64,000 bases of DNA from Actinomycetaceae bacterium. GTDB lineage: Bacteria; Actinomycetota; Actinomycetes; Actinomycetales; Actinomycetaceae. The stretch lies in NCBI GenBank assembly GCA_030532405.1, contig JAUNLF010000008.1, forward strand, positions 1 through 64,000. The letters are read 5' to 3'. Below the pieces are notes generated by a model. It saw only the letters and a program-made list of their open reading frames with translations, made no database searches and had not been told where the DNA came from. Numbering within the stretch: position 1 is the first letter of the stretch; each line of letters opens with the position of its first letter. Of this stretch, positions 1-8,270 are shown piece after piece. The translations under genes were made by a program, and so were the position numbers.

Positions 1-1
1 G

Positions 2-370
2 TAGTGGAGATGCCGGGAATTGAACCCGGGTCCAACGATCCACCCTGGTGGCTTCTCCGGGCGCAGTTTGCTTTAAAATTTCTCAGCCACTAGCAACATG
101 CAAACCTGCAACTAAATGGCTCAGTTGAGTAAGTGTCGGTCACCATCCCCCAACATGGTGGCAACCCAGTGGCTCATAAAACGACGCCAGTATCCAGGCT
201 CAGAGCATTACCTGGGCTGACGGACTTGCTCGCTAGCTTAGGCTGCGAGGGCAAAGTCGGTGCGGTTTTGTTCAGCACCTATTGGTTTGAATACATGGTT
301 AACGAGTGCAGTAGACATCCTCGGCCCGCTTCACATCAGCTGAAGATCGCTGTCGAAACCGATCATCCCC
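2..370 (-). ncRNA. ssrA: tmRNA (transfer-messenger RNA)
   Basis: This RNA rescues stalled ribosomes and tags the unfinished protein for proteolysis. Read on the minus strand, it begins at 370 with GGGGATG followed by the conserved GGTTTCGAC. It ends with a tRNA-like T arm (GGGTTCAATTCCC) and CATCTCC, which pairs with the 5' end to form a 7-bp acceptor stem with one G-U pair. The tag frame opens after TAGGT at GCT (274-276) and encodes AEQNRTDFALAA, stopping at TAA (238-240). The ALAA ending is the usual protease-recognition end. The terminal CCA appears not to be encoded, because the genome reads CTA at that place. A forward open frame across this region is only an antisense shadow. The roughly 210 bases between this gene and the next one hold no other gene that I can see. 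Confidence 0.97.
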
Positions 371-582
371 CTATTGAGTTTTCCTCAACCACCAATATCA
401 ACACCGCGCTCGCGCAGACTATTCCACGGCGCTTTCGTATGCCGAAAACTAGGAATGTTTCAATCAGTGGACACATCAGTATATGAGGGCGGCGCTGTAA
501 AATCAACAAGCTGAATGGTGGTTCCTGCTCTAACAGTGGTGAATTGTTGGCATTTCACGGTAGGAACGGTCTAGAGTAATGG

Positions 583-1647
583 GTGATGCAGGACACTTCC
601 AATAACTCAAATCCGAACTCTACTGCTGACCTCTATCGCAAGATTCTGGTTGGCGGTGAGCCCACGTTGACGGCTGCTGATGTTGCGGCGCGCACGGAAA
701 CCCCCGTTACCCGAGTGAACTCTTACTGGGTGGCGATGGGGTTCGCTCCTGCTGTCGAAGGTCAGGTCGTGTTCACCACGCAGGATTTGAAGGCGTATCA
801 ACGGTGGTCAGACTTGATCGACTCAGGAAAAATCGACCTGCAAACCGGTTTGTCCCTGGTTCGCGCGCAAGCGCACATTACCGACCGGCTCGTCCTGTGG
901 CAGATGGAAGCCCTGGTTGACGACGTGGCCCGCAGGCACACTCTTGACGACACGTCTGCGCGTTTAGTGACCCTCGATAGGATCCGAGAGTTTTTACCGT
1001 TCTTTGAAGAAGAACTCATCTACTCGTGGAAACGTCAACTCGAATGGATCATCTCTCGAGTCGACTCCGAAGTTTCGCACCGCGGTATGGAACGCGAAAC
1101 AAACAGCTTCCCACTGATCAGAACCCTCGGCTTTGTGGACATGGTGTCGTACACTTCTCGATCAAACGACCTGCCCGAACAAGACCTCGTAGATCTGATC
1201 GACCAGTTTGAAACAGTGTGCCGCATCGCCGTTCCGTCAGCCGGTGGGCGAGTAGTCAAAATGATTGGCGATGCTGTTTTCTACATTGCTGACGACTTGC
1301 CGACGGGTCTGCGTGTAGTTACCGAACTCATGGAGCGCCTCAACAACATGCCCGGCATGCTTCCCGTCCGCGCATCCGTAGTGCAAGGCTCGGTATTCTC
1401 CCGATCCGGCGACGTTTTCGGCCCGCCCGTAAACCTGGCCTCCCGTCTGGTTGACGTCGCCCCCGTCGGCCAGATCCTGACCGACGCCGACACCGCCCAG
1501 CACATCGCCCGCGGTGAAGCCGGCCCCTGGTACCGCGTCTCCGCAGCCAAGGAAGCGGACCTTCGCGGCGTGGGACGCGTCGTCCCATTCAGAGTCTCTT
1601 TCGAAGATCGTCCACGTACTGAACACTTGCCTTTAGAGGACATTTAA
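583..1647 (+). CDS. Class III adenylate cyclase with N-terminal regulatory domain
   Basis: Predicted to make cyclic AMP from ATP. The C-terminal catalytic domain (about residues 175-340) has all the key residues of an active class III cyclase: metal-binding Asp186 (in FVDMVSYT) and Asp230 (in KMIGDA), adenine-selecting Lys226, and the transition-state pair Asn284 and Arg288 (in PPVNLASRL). The first 170 residues have no membrane segment. They resemble the regulatory domain in front of the catalytic domain in mycobacterial Rv1264, where that domain senses pH and inhibits the enzyme. The start is GTG at 583, with ATG at 586 as an alternative; no strong ribosome binding site is visible. The protein is cytosolic and the gene appears to stand alone. 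The catalytic assignment is strong; the pH-sensing role is only by analogy. Confidence 0.92.
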   Translation: MMQDTSNNSNPNSTADLYRKILVGGEPTLTAADVAARTETPVTRVNSYWVAMGFAPAVEGQVVFTTQDLKAYQRWSDLIDSGKIDLQTGLSLVRAQAHITDRLVLWQMEALVDDVARRHTLDDTSARLVTLDRIREFLPFFEEELIYSWKRQLEWIISRVDSEVSHRGMERETNSFPLIRTLGFVDMVSYTSRSNDLPEQDLVDLIDQFETVCRIAVPSAGGRVVKMIGDAVFYIADDLPTGLRVVTELMERLNNMPGMLPVRASVVQGSVFSRSGDVFGPPVNLASRLVDVAPVGQILTDADTAQHIARGEAGPWYRVSAAKEADLRGVGRVVPFRVSFEDRPRTEHLPLEDI

Positions 1648-1652
1648 TTTTT

Positions 1653-1675
1653 GAGGGCGAGCCCGGCCCGCCCTC
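1653..1675. repeat. Hairpin downstream of the adenylate cyclase
   Basis: GAGGGCG and CGCCCTC face each other across nine bases just after the cyclase stop codon. No run of T follows on either strand, so it is not a standard intrinsic terminator. Its arms are two copies of a 7-mer that is strongly over-represented in this window. The rest of the interval to the next gene (1676-1784) shows no open frame. Confidence 0.5.
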
Positions 1676-1784
1676 GTGGGAAAAAGTCCCCTGTAAACCG
1701 CAAATGCGGGAATATCTCGACGTCGTGACACTCTTTACATTGCAAAGAAATGTACAAACCTAGGTTTTGGCTTAATATGGGTAT

Positions 1785-2465
1785 GTGACTACAGTACTTT
1801 TGGTTGAAGACGACCCAGCAATTGCAGAGCCGTTGACCCGCGCGCTTGGACGCGAGGGCTACGAAGTCAGAGCTCATGGCACTGGACGTGGAGCTCTAAA
1901 CGAGGTCGATACCGCAGACCTCATAGTTCTTGACCTTGGACTTCCGGACATGGACGGGCTTGATGTGGCTCGCCAGGTGCGCAAGTCTGGCTACTCGACG
2001 CCAATCCTGATCCTCACCGCTCGCGCGGACGAAGTGGACATGGTTGTAGGCCTTGACGCGGGTGCCGATGACTACGTGACGAAGCCTTTCCGCCTTGCGG
2101 AACTTCTGGCACGCGTGCGCGCCCTGCTACGCCGCACCGGTTCGGAAGAAACCGAAGGTGAGCTTAACGCGCAAGACGTTCGAGTTGACGTTGGCGCACA
2201 CCGCGCGTTTGTCGGCGAACGCGAGCTTCAGCTGACAGCCAAGGAATTCGACCTCCTAAAGGTCTTGGTACGCGAGGTCGGAAACGTTGTTGAACGTGAC
2301 GTCCTAATGCGCGAGGTCTGGGGATCTGACCCGACGGGCTCCACCAAGACTTTGGACATGCACGTGTCGTGGCTACGCCGCAAACTTGGCGACGACGCCG
2401 CAGACCCGCACTACATTACGACCGTTCGCGGCATGGGATTCAGGTTCGAAAAAGAACGGATCTAA
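1785..2465 (+). CDS. OmpR/PhoB-family response regulator
   Basis: DNA-binding response regulator of a two-component system. The receiver domain (about 1-115) has the acidic pair in VEDD, the phospho-acceptor Asp50 in VLDLGLP, the conserved Thr in LTARA, and Lys in TKPF. The C-terminal winged-helix domain (about 130-224) ends in the usual TVRGMGFRF. It starts at GTG 1785 with no clear ribosome binding site, so it may be translated from a leaderless or nearly leaderless message. The partner kinase gene begins three bases after its stop, so the two are surely co-transcribed. The regulon cannot be told from the sequence. It is distinct from the MtrA regulator at 45.6 kb. Confidence 0.95.
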   Translation: MTTVLLVEDDPAIAEPLTRALGREGYEVRAHGTGRGALNEVDTADLIVLDLGLPDMDGLDVARQVRKSGYSTPILILTARADEVDMVVGLDAGADDYVTKPFRLAELLARVRALLRRTGSEETEGELNAQDVRVDVGAHRAFVGERELQLTAKEFDLLKVLVREVGNVVERDVLMREVWGSDPTGSTKTLDMHVSWLRRKLGDDAADPHYITTVRGMGFRFEKERI

Positions 2466-2468
2466 CCG

Positions 2469-3788
2469 ATGCGCGCACGCGTAGTTAAAATGATCGCCAC
2501 GGCTGTGACCGTGGCGGTCCTAATTCTGGGCGTCCCCTCAGTTGTGCTGGGGGGCGTCTTAGTTTGGCAGGCCGAACAACACAACCTGCAATCCCAAGCC
2601 CAAGCCCTTGGCAACGCCGTCGAGCGGCGCGTACAAGAAGGCGAGCCCGTAACTCAGGAAATGCTCAAATCCTGGGTTCGAAGCGACCTGGCTTCAGGGG
2701 GATACGCAAGGGTCAGCATCCCGCCAGACTCAGTCATAATCCTTGGGGAGCACCAGAGCGCGCCGCGCCTAACCGCGTCCGTAATGCTTCCGTCCGGGTC
2801 AACCGTGCGCACGGAGATCTCGGCGTGGAACGCTATTTGGCGAGTCATCCGACTAACGCTCGTCTTGATTGCCGGCATGATCGCTTCGCTGATCGTGGGA
2901 TGGTGGCTGGCCCTGCGCGGGTCCCGCCAGATTTCGGCGCCGCTGATCTATCTGGCAGCACAGGCTGAGCAGGTGGGGTCAGGTCAGGTACAAGCCCGAG
3001 TCAAACCATCGGGGATTGAGGAAATCGACCTCGTACAAGAAGAATTAGTTCGCACTGGCGAACGCATGGCCGGCCGCCTAGCAGCAGAACGGCAATTCGC
3101 GTCGAACGCTTCGCACCAGCTACGAACGCCTTTGACAGCGCTGTCGATGCGCCTGGAAGAAATTGAGCTCCTTTCCGACAACCCGGATGTCCAAGAAGAA
3201 GCGCGCGTGTGTCTTGAACAGGTTGAGCGCCTGACCGGCGTCATCAACGACCTGCTGAACGCCACAAAGCAAAGCGGCGGCACAGCCGAAGCGATCCACG
3301 TCCTCGAAATATTCAATCAGCAGCGCGAAGAATGGGAAGAAGCGTTCGCCGCGGAAGGCCGCGAACTAATTTTCACAGACGAGGCCGCGCAGCCGGTACT
3401 TGCCGATCAGTCAGTTCTGGCACAGGTTTTGGCGACCTTGATCGAAAACTCGCTCCGTTACGGGGCGGGCACCACCCGCGTGGTGTGTCGAAAGGGAACC
3501 TCATCTCGCGGGGTGTTCATCGACGTGGCAGATGAAGGTAAGGGAGTCTCGGAAGAGATGACCGAACTGATCTTCGAAAAAGGCGTGTCCGCGCACGGCT
3601 CGACCGGTATCGGGTTGCCGCTTGCCCGCGACCTGATTAAGGGCACGGGAGGGCGCCTGGAACTGTCGCAAAACCACCCGCCCATTTTCACGATTTCTCT
3701 GCCCGCTGTGCCCGCAAGCCTCGACCCGGACACCGTGATGCCAAAGGGCGCGCTCGTCTCGGTAGGGCGCAGGCGGAGGCGGTTCTAG
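2469..3788 (+). CDS. Two-component sensor histidine kinase
   Basis: Membrane sensor kinase partnered with the regulator just upstream. It has two membrane segments (about residues 10-33 and 127-149) around a small extracytoplasmic domain of about 95 residues. A HAMP-like linker follows, then a dimerisation/phospho-acceptor domain with His216 in ASHQLRTP, then the ATP-binding domain with IENSLRYG (N box), DEGKG (G1) and GSTGIGLPLA (G2). A basic tail (GRRRRRF) closes the protein. No stimulus can be inferred from the sensor domain. The 164 bases after it hold a weak GC-rich hairpin (3892-3921, arms GGCGCGG and CCGCGCC) and no gene. Confidence 0.94.
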   Translation: MRARVVKMIATAVTVAVLILGVPSVVLGGVLVWQAEQHNLQSQAQALGNAVERRVQEGEPVTQEMLKSWVRSDLASGGYARVSIPPDSVIILGEHQSAPRLTASVMLPSGSTVRTEISAWNAIWRVIRLTLVLIAGMIASLIVGWWLALRGSRQISAPLIYLAAQAEQVGSGQVQARVKPSGIEEIDLVQEELVRTGERMAGRLAAERQFASNASHQLRTPLTALSMRLEEIELLSDNPDVQEEARVCLEQVERLTGVINDLLNATKQSGGTAEAIHVLEIFNQQREEWEEAFAAEGRELIFTDEAAQPVLADQSVLAQVLATLIENSLRYGAGTTRVVCRKGTSSRGVFIDVADEGKGVSEEMTELIFEKGVSAHGSTGIGLPLARDLIKGTGGRLELSQNHPPIFTISLPAVPASLDPDTVMPKGALVSVGRRRRRF

Positions 3789-3952
3789 AACGCGCGGGCG
3801 GAACGCGGAAGCTTCTGCCTATGCGCGCATGGGTGCGGCTTCAAGTTCACACGTGCGGCGTCGCTCTAGCCAGCCCACAAAGTTTTGAAACGGCGCGGGT
3901 TATCTTGCGAGACACCGCGCCCGCCAGGTTGGAATCAAGATAGGTTATCGGT

Positions 3953-5089
3953 GTGAGTCGAACAGTAGCAGTTGTGGGCGGCGGTCAGCTTGCCCGAATG
4001 ATGGTGCCCCCGGCTAGCGAGCTAGCCATAACTTTGAAGACTTTGGTTGAAGCCGCCGACACGTCGGCCGCCCAGGTCACGGTCCAATCTCCGGTTGGAT
4101 CGCCGAAGAACCTGGACGAAATGCGCAACCTAATCCAAGGGGCCGACGTCCTCACTTTTGAACACGAACACATTCCGCAAGAAATCCTTGCAAACCTGGA
4201 GGGCGTCTCGATTCAACCGCCCGCTTCGGCCCTGCTGTATGCGCAAAACAAGTTGAAAATGCGTGAAAAGATGCAGCAGATTGGGGCTCCCGTGCCGCGT
4301 TGGGCACGCGCCGAATCCGCGCAGGATGTTGCCCGCTTCGGTGAAGAAGTTGGCTGGCCCATCATCGCGAAAACCCCTACGGGAGGCTACGACGGCAAGG
4401 GTGTACGAGTAGTCAGCAGTGGCGACGGCGTAAACGACTGGCTTGAAGCTGGGCCCGTCCTCGTGGAAGAAAAAGTACCTTTTACGCGTGAACTCGCCGT
4501 CCTGCTTGCAAGGCGTCCATCGGGGGAAATCAAGCACTGGCCCGTTTCGCAGTCGATTCAAGCCGGCGGAGTTTGCTCCGAGGTCATCGCCCCCGCTCCG
4601 AACCTGCCCGACGAACTGGCCCGCACAGCGCAAGAAGTTGGCACGCTCATTGCCACCGAGCTGGGGGTCACCGGCGTCCTCGCTGTTGAAATGTTCATTG
4701 TCGAGGGCGATGAGCCGCGCCTGAGCGTGAACGAACTCGCGATGCGGCCGCACAACACCGGGCACTGGACGATTGACGGCGCGAACACTTCGCAGTTTGA
4801 GCAGCACCTGCGCGCGGTCTTGGACCTACCGCTGGGTGACACGACGCCCGTGCCGGGTGTTTGGGTTATGAAGAATCTGCTGGGATCGAACTATGAGGAC
4901 GCGGCCCATGCCCTGCCTCAAGTACTGGCAGAGCACCCTGAAGTTCACGTGAACCTTTACGGCAAGAGCGTGCGCCCAGGCCGCAAACTCGGCCACGTGA
5001 CCGTGCATTCAGACAGCGTAGAAGATGCGCGCGCGTGTGCTGGCGCAGCTGTTGACATTCTTTTTGGCCAGCCAGAATCTAAGGAGTAA
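3953..5089 (+). CDS. purK: N5-carboxyaminoimidazole ribonucleotide synthase
   Basis: Uses ATP and bicarbonate to convert AIR to N5-CAIR in de novo purine synthesis. It is an ATP-grasp enzyme of normal length (378 aa). The N-terminal domain opens with [11 protein letters not shown], the central ATP-grasp region carries [11 protein letters not shown] and [12 protein letters not shown], and the C-terminal part has [15 protein letters not shown], all typical of PurK. It starts at GTG 3953. Its stop is two bases before the purE start, so the two enzymes, which act in sequence, form an operon. The motif FEHEHIPQE is also typical of the family. Confidence 0.97.
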   Translation: MSRTVAVVGGGQLARMMVPPASELAITLKTLVEAADTSAAQVTVQSPVGSPKNLDEMRNLIQGADVLTFEHEHIPQEILANLEGVSIQPPASALLYAQNKLKMREKMQQIGAPVPRWARAESAQDVARFGEEVGWPIIAKTPTGGYDGKGVRVVSSGDGVNDWLEAGPVLVEEKVPFTRELAVLLARRPSGEIKHWPVSQSIQAGGVCSEVIAPAPNLPDELARTAQEVGTLIATELGVTGVLAVEMFIVEGDEPRLSVNELAMRPHNTGHWTIDGANTSQFEQHLRAVLDLPLGDTTPVPGVWVMKNLLGSNYEDAAHALPQVLAEHPEVHVNLYGKSVRPGRKLGHVTVHSDSVEDARACAGAAVDILFGQPESKE

Positions 5090-5091
5090 TC

Positions 5092-5598
5092 ATGGCTGTA
5101 GTTGGCATTGTTATGGGGTCCGATTCGGACTGGAACGTGATGAAAGAGGCCGCCGCTGTACTCGACGAGTTCGGCGTAGAGTATGAGGCCGACGTGGTCT
5201 CCGCACACCGCATGCCCGAAGACATGTTGCAGTACGGCCGCGACGCCGCCGGGCGCGGCTTGCGCGTGATTATTGCGGGAGCCGGGGGAGCAGCCCACCT
5301 GCCGGGAATGCTCGCATCCGTTACGACCCTGCCAGTAGTTGGCGTGCCCGTGCCGCTAAAGTACTTGGATGGCATGGACTCCCTGCTGTCGATTGTTCAG
5401 ATGCCCGCGGGCGTGCCGGTCGCAACCGTCTCCATTGGCGGCGCGCGTAACGCCGGCCTACTTGCCGTTCGAATGCTCGCGGCCGCAAACACCGAAGAGG
5501 GGGCCGCTTTGCGCGAAAAAATGGAGCAGTTCCAAGCGGATCTTCGCCAGCAATCCATCGAAAAAGGCCGCCGCCTGCAGGCCTCCCGAGGTGAGTAA
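5092..5598 (+). CDS. purE: N5-carboxyaminoimidazole ribonucleotide mutase
   Basis: Moves the carboxyl group of N5-CAIR, the product of PurK next door, to give CAIR. This is the usual class I PurE of bacteria that also have PurK. The protein is 168 aa and shows MGSDSDW at the N terminus, the catalytic SAHRMPE motif, [11 protein letters not shown], and [17 protein letters not shown]. The start is ATG with AAGGAG a few bases upstream inside the purK stop region. It is cytosolic and the family forms octamers. After the stop, 71 bases without a clear terminator lead to galE, so read-through is possible. Confidence 0.98.
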   Translation: MAVVGIVMGSDSDWNVMKEAAAVLDEFGVEYEADVVSAHRMPEDMLQYGRDAAGRGLRVIIAGAGGAAHLPGMLASVTTLPVVGVPVPLKYLDGMDSLLSIVQMPAGVPVATVSIGGARNAGLLAVRMLAAANTEEGAALREKMEQFQADLRQQSIEKGRRLQASRGE

Positions 5599-5669
5599 AA
5601 GTCACGTGACAATGTGCGAACATTTAAACGCGGCGTTACATATCTAAAACAGCGTTGTAGGCTTGATAT

Positions 5670-6683
5670 ATGAGCATTATGGTGATTGGCGGCGCCGGTT
5701 ACATCGGCGCGCATGTAGTTCGTTTGTTACAAGAGCGCGGCGACAAAGTCGTCGTAGTTGATGATTTGTCCTATGGGACGCCAGACCGTATCGGAGACTC
5801 CAAGCTAGTCCAGTTGGACGTTGCCGATACCGCGTCCAGGGACGTCCTCGTAAATACGATGGTCGATGAGGACGTAACGGCAGTCATCCACTTTGCGGCG
5901 CGCAAACAGGTCGGCGAATCCGTGCAAAGGCCAGCTTGGTACTTCCAGCAAAACGTGGGCGGAATGGCTAACGTGATGCTCGCAATGCGTGACGCTGCGG
6001 TGACGCAAATGATTTTCTCCTCCTCTGCGGCCGTGTACGGTATGCCTCCGGTTGAGGTTGTGGAAGAAGACATCGAGAAGCACCCCATCAACCCGTACGG
6101 TGAAACAAAGCTCATTGGCGAGTGGATGATGGCTGACTGCGAACGCGCGTGGGGCTTGCGCTGGGTGGGCCTACGCTACTTCAACGTTGCTGGCTCGGGT
6201 TGGGATGACCTGGGGGATCCCGCAACCTTGAACCTGATTCCCATGATCTTTGACCGCCTTGCACGCGGTGAAAACCCGAAGATTTTTGGCACCGACTACC
6301 CGACGCCCGACGGCACGTGTATTCGCGACTACATCCACGTAAAGGACCTCGCTCGTGCACACATCGACGCATTGGACGCCCTCGCATCCGAAGCTGAACT
6401 AAAGCACAACGTGTACAACGTCGGCACGGGCAAGGGCACTTCGGTTCGACAGATCGTGGACGCTTGCCGCGATGTATCCGGAATCAAGTTCACGGCCGAT
6501 GAGGAAGGCCGCCGCGCCGGCGACCCGCCGCAGCTAATCGGCAACGCGACTCGCATTACCGAGGACCTGGACTGGCACGCAGAATACGACGTTAAAGAGA
6601 TCGTCGAATCAGCCTGGAGCGCATGGCAAGCGGGCCCGCGCAAGATCGACGTTGAGGACGCAAACAGAAAACTCGCGAACTAA
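5670..6683 (+). CDS. galE: UDP-glucose 4-epimerase
   Basis: Interconverts UDP-glucose and UDP-galactose with bound NAD. It is a short-chain dehydrogenase-type enzyme of 337 aa. It has the Rossmann motif GGAGYIG (7-13), Ser119 in FSSSAAVYG, and the catalytic YxxxK pair Tyr143/Lys147 in NPYGETK. LRYFNVAGS and the C-terminal VYNVGTGKGTSVRQIV follow the family pattern. There is no clear ribosome binding site before ATG 5670. It probably feeds UDP-galactose to the Glf mutase at 33.3 kb and hence to galactofuranose glycan synthesis. A strong hairpin terminator lies between it and the convergent LCP operon. Confidence 0.96.
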   Translation: MSIMVIGGAGYIGAHVVRLLQERGDKVVVVDDLSYGTPDRIGDSKLVQLDVADTASRDVLVNTMVDEDVTAVIHFAARKQVGESVQRPAWYFQQNVGGMANVMLAMRDAAVTQMIFSSSAAVYGMPPVEVVEEDIEKHPINPYGETKLIGEWMMADCERAWGLRWVGLRYFNVAGSGWDDLGDPATLNLIPMIFDRLARGENPKIFGTDYPTPDGTCIRDYIHVKDLARAHIDALDALASEAELKHNVYNVGTGKGTSVRQIVDACRDVSGIKFTADEEGRRAGDPPQLIGNATRITEDLDWHAEYDVKEIVESAWSAWQAGPRKIDVEDANRKLAN

Positions 6684-6756
6684 AACACGCCTAAGGGCGC
6701 GCGCTGAAAGCTAGCTAGCTAGCAACGCAAGGCACTGATTCGCGGGCTATAAACTT

Positions 6757-6782
6757 GGCGGCTACCCAGTCGGGTAGCCGCC
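6757..6782. terminator. Bidirectional hairpin terminator
   Basis: A perfect 11-bp stem (GGCGGCTACCC with GGGTAGCCGCC) around a four-base loop sits between the convergent ends of galE and the LCP operon. An A-rich tract precedes it and AAAATCTT follows it. It probably serves both directions. Confidence 0.8.
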
Positions 6783-6794
6783 AAAATCTTACCT

Positions 6795-8270
6795 TCACAG
6801 CGTTGCGTTGAAGTCTTCGGATGTTAGCTCGCCGGTTGCTAGCTTGTTAAAGAACTGCGGTGCAAGTTGCTCATCCAACAGCACAGCGCTGCCTTGTGAC
6901 GTTTCGAAGTTTATGCTGGCGATCGGGGGAGCTCCCGAATTCCCCGCTGACGTTGCCTGCTTGAAGTGCCACGCCATCATGCCAAGCTCAAGTGCCGACG
7001 TGTTCGGGTCGGTAACCACTGATCCTGCGGCCGCGCCAGACATGGATGTCTGGCGAAGTGGATTCAAAGCGTTTTGCGGCTTGGCAGCGGTTTTAACAAT
7101 AGAGCTGACAACTTGACGTTGACGTTCTGCGCGGCCAATATCTCCGTTGGGATCTGCGTATCGCATGCGCGCGAACGCAAGCGCCGTGGGGCCATCAGCA
7201 ACGTGGCATCCGGCTTGCCACACAAGTTCCGACTTGGGGTCGTTCACGTCGTAGTCCAAGCACAGCTCGACGCCGCCCATGGAATCAACTACGTCCACAA
7301 CGCCACTCATCCCAATTTCGACGAAGTGGTCGACGGTCAGTCCCGTTAGTTCTTCCACCGTCTGAACTAGGCTGGGTTCGCCGCCAAAAGCGTAGGAAGC
7401 ATTGATTTTTGCCTGTCCGTATCCGGGCACGTCCACCCAGGTGTCACGCGGAATTGAAACCAGGTAGCTGTTTCCGTTTGGCGCTTTGTGGAGCACCATG
7501 ATCGTGTCGGCTCGCCGGCCCTCAGTGTCGTCCAGGATCTGCGTTCCGTCGCGCGCGTCAGATCCTGCCAGCAGGTAGGTTGTTCCGGGCGTATCCGCAG
7601 CGCCAGAGAGAGCTTCGACGTGCTGAATCTTTGAAGATGCCCACATTAGCAGCCCCAATGGCCATGCAACTAGGAAGACGAGCACTAGTAGTGTGACTAC
7701 GAGGCCCTTTTGAGATCGCCGCCTTCGGCGCGGGGTAGTGGGGCGAGGCGCGGCCTCCCAGTTTTGCGGCCTCGATGTTTGCGTGGGGCGCTGGTTCCAG
7801 TTGGGTTGCCTCGTTTGTTGACGGGGTCCCGCATTAAAAGTTTGTCCGCTTTGGCGAGCGCGCGTAGCCTCGTGGGATTGTCTACTTTGCGGGTTTTGCC
7901 ACGCGGGTCGACCCTGATTTACCTGTTTGCGTGGTTCAAACGTTGGTGCATTTCGTTTTGGCACGAATGAGGGCGGTGCTTGGCGCGGCTGCTGGGTCTG
8001 CTGTTGATGCCGGGGTGACTGCGCTTGCGACTGCGCATTCCTAGATGAATGCTCTCCGCGCGGGGTTCTCTTTTCGTGGGAACGCGCGGGCCGCCCTGTA
8101 TTGGACCGCTGGGAAGCCCCGTCCCGTGCGGGACGCTCTGATGGCTGACGATTTTGAACCGAGCGTCGTTTAGGGACGGCTTTAGCATCACCCGAAGTGG
8201 GACGCCGGCGCCTGGAGCTGGGCGGAATACTGGGCGGAATGCTCGGCGGATTTCCGGTGCCGTCAGCCAT
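6795..8270 (-). CDS. LytR-CpsA-Psr family glycan ligase with long disordered N terminus
   Basis: Predicted membrane-anchored phosphotransferase that attaches lipid-linked glycans to peptidoglycan. The first 180 or so residues are cytoplasmic, basic and rich in Gln, Pro, Arg and Ser, probably disordered. A membrane segment follows (GLVVTLLVLVFLVAWPLG, about 189-210), then an extracytoplasmic LCP domain. That domain shows LLAGSDARDG, RADTIMVLHK, VSIPRDTWV, INASYAFGG and, later, the Arg-rich ALAFARMRY...GDIGRAERQRQ, the phosphate-binding signature of the family. It is the last gene of a four-gene operon. It overlaps the upstream LCP gene by 8 bases (ATGGCTGA), with a GGGGG ribosome binding site. 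Family is sure; the glycan substrate is inferred. Confidence 0.92.
   Translation of the reverse strand: MADGTGNPPSIPPSIPPSSRRRRPTSGDAKAVPKRRSVQNRQPSERPARDGASQRSNTGRPARSHEKRTPRGEHSSRNAQSQAQSPRHQQQTQQPRQAPPSFVPKRNAPTFEPRKQVNQGRPAWQNPQSRQSHEATRARQSGQTFNAGPRQQTRQPNWNQRPTQTSRPQNWEAAPRPTTPRRRRRSQKGLVVTLLVLVFLVAWPLGLLMWASSKIQHVEALSGAADTPGTTYLLAGSDARDGTQILDDTEGRRADTIMVLHKAPNGNSYLVSIPRDTWVDVPGYGQAKINASYAFGGEPSLVQTVEELTGLTVDHFVEIGMSGVVDVVDSMGGVELCLDYDVNDPKSELVWQAGCHVADGPTALAFARMRYADPNGDIGRAERQRQVVSSIVKTAAKPQNALNPLRQTSMSGAAAGSVVTDPNTSALELGMMAWHFKQATSAGNSGAPPIASINFETSQGSAVLLDEQLAPQFFNKLATGELTSEDFNATL

Noticed and set aside
133-486. Forward open frame of 117 codons
   Set aside because: It lies antisense across the tmRNA gene and shows no protein-family features.
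1653-1675. Intrinsic terminator after the cyclase
   Set aside because: The hairpin has no T run on either side, so it is listed only as a repeat.
4130-4807. 225-codon minus-strand frame inside purK
   Set aside because: It is a shadow of the well-supported purK gene.
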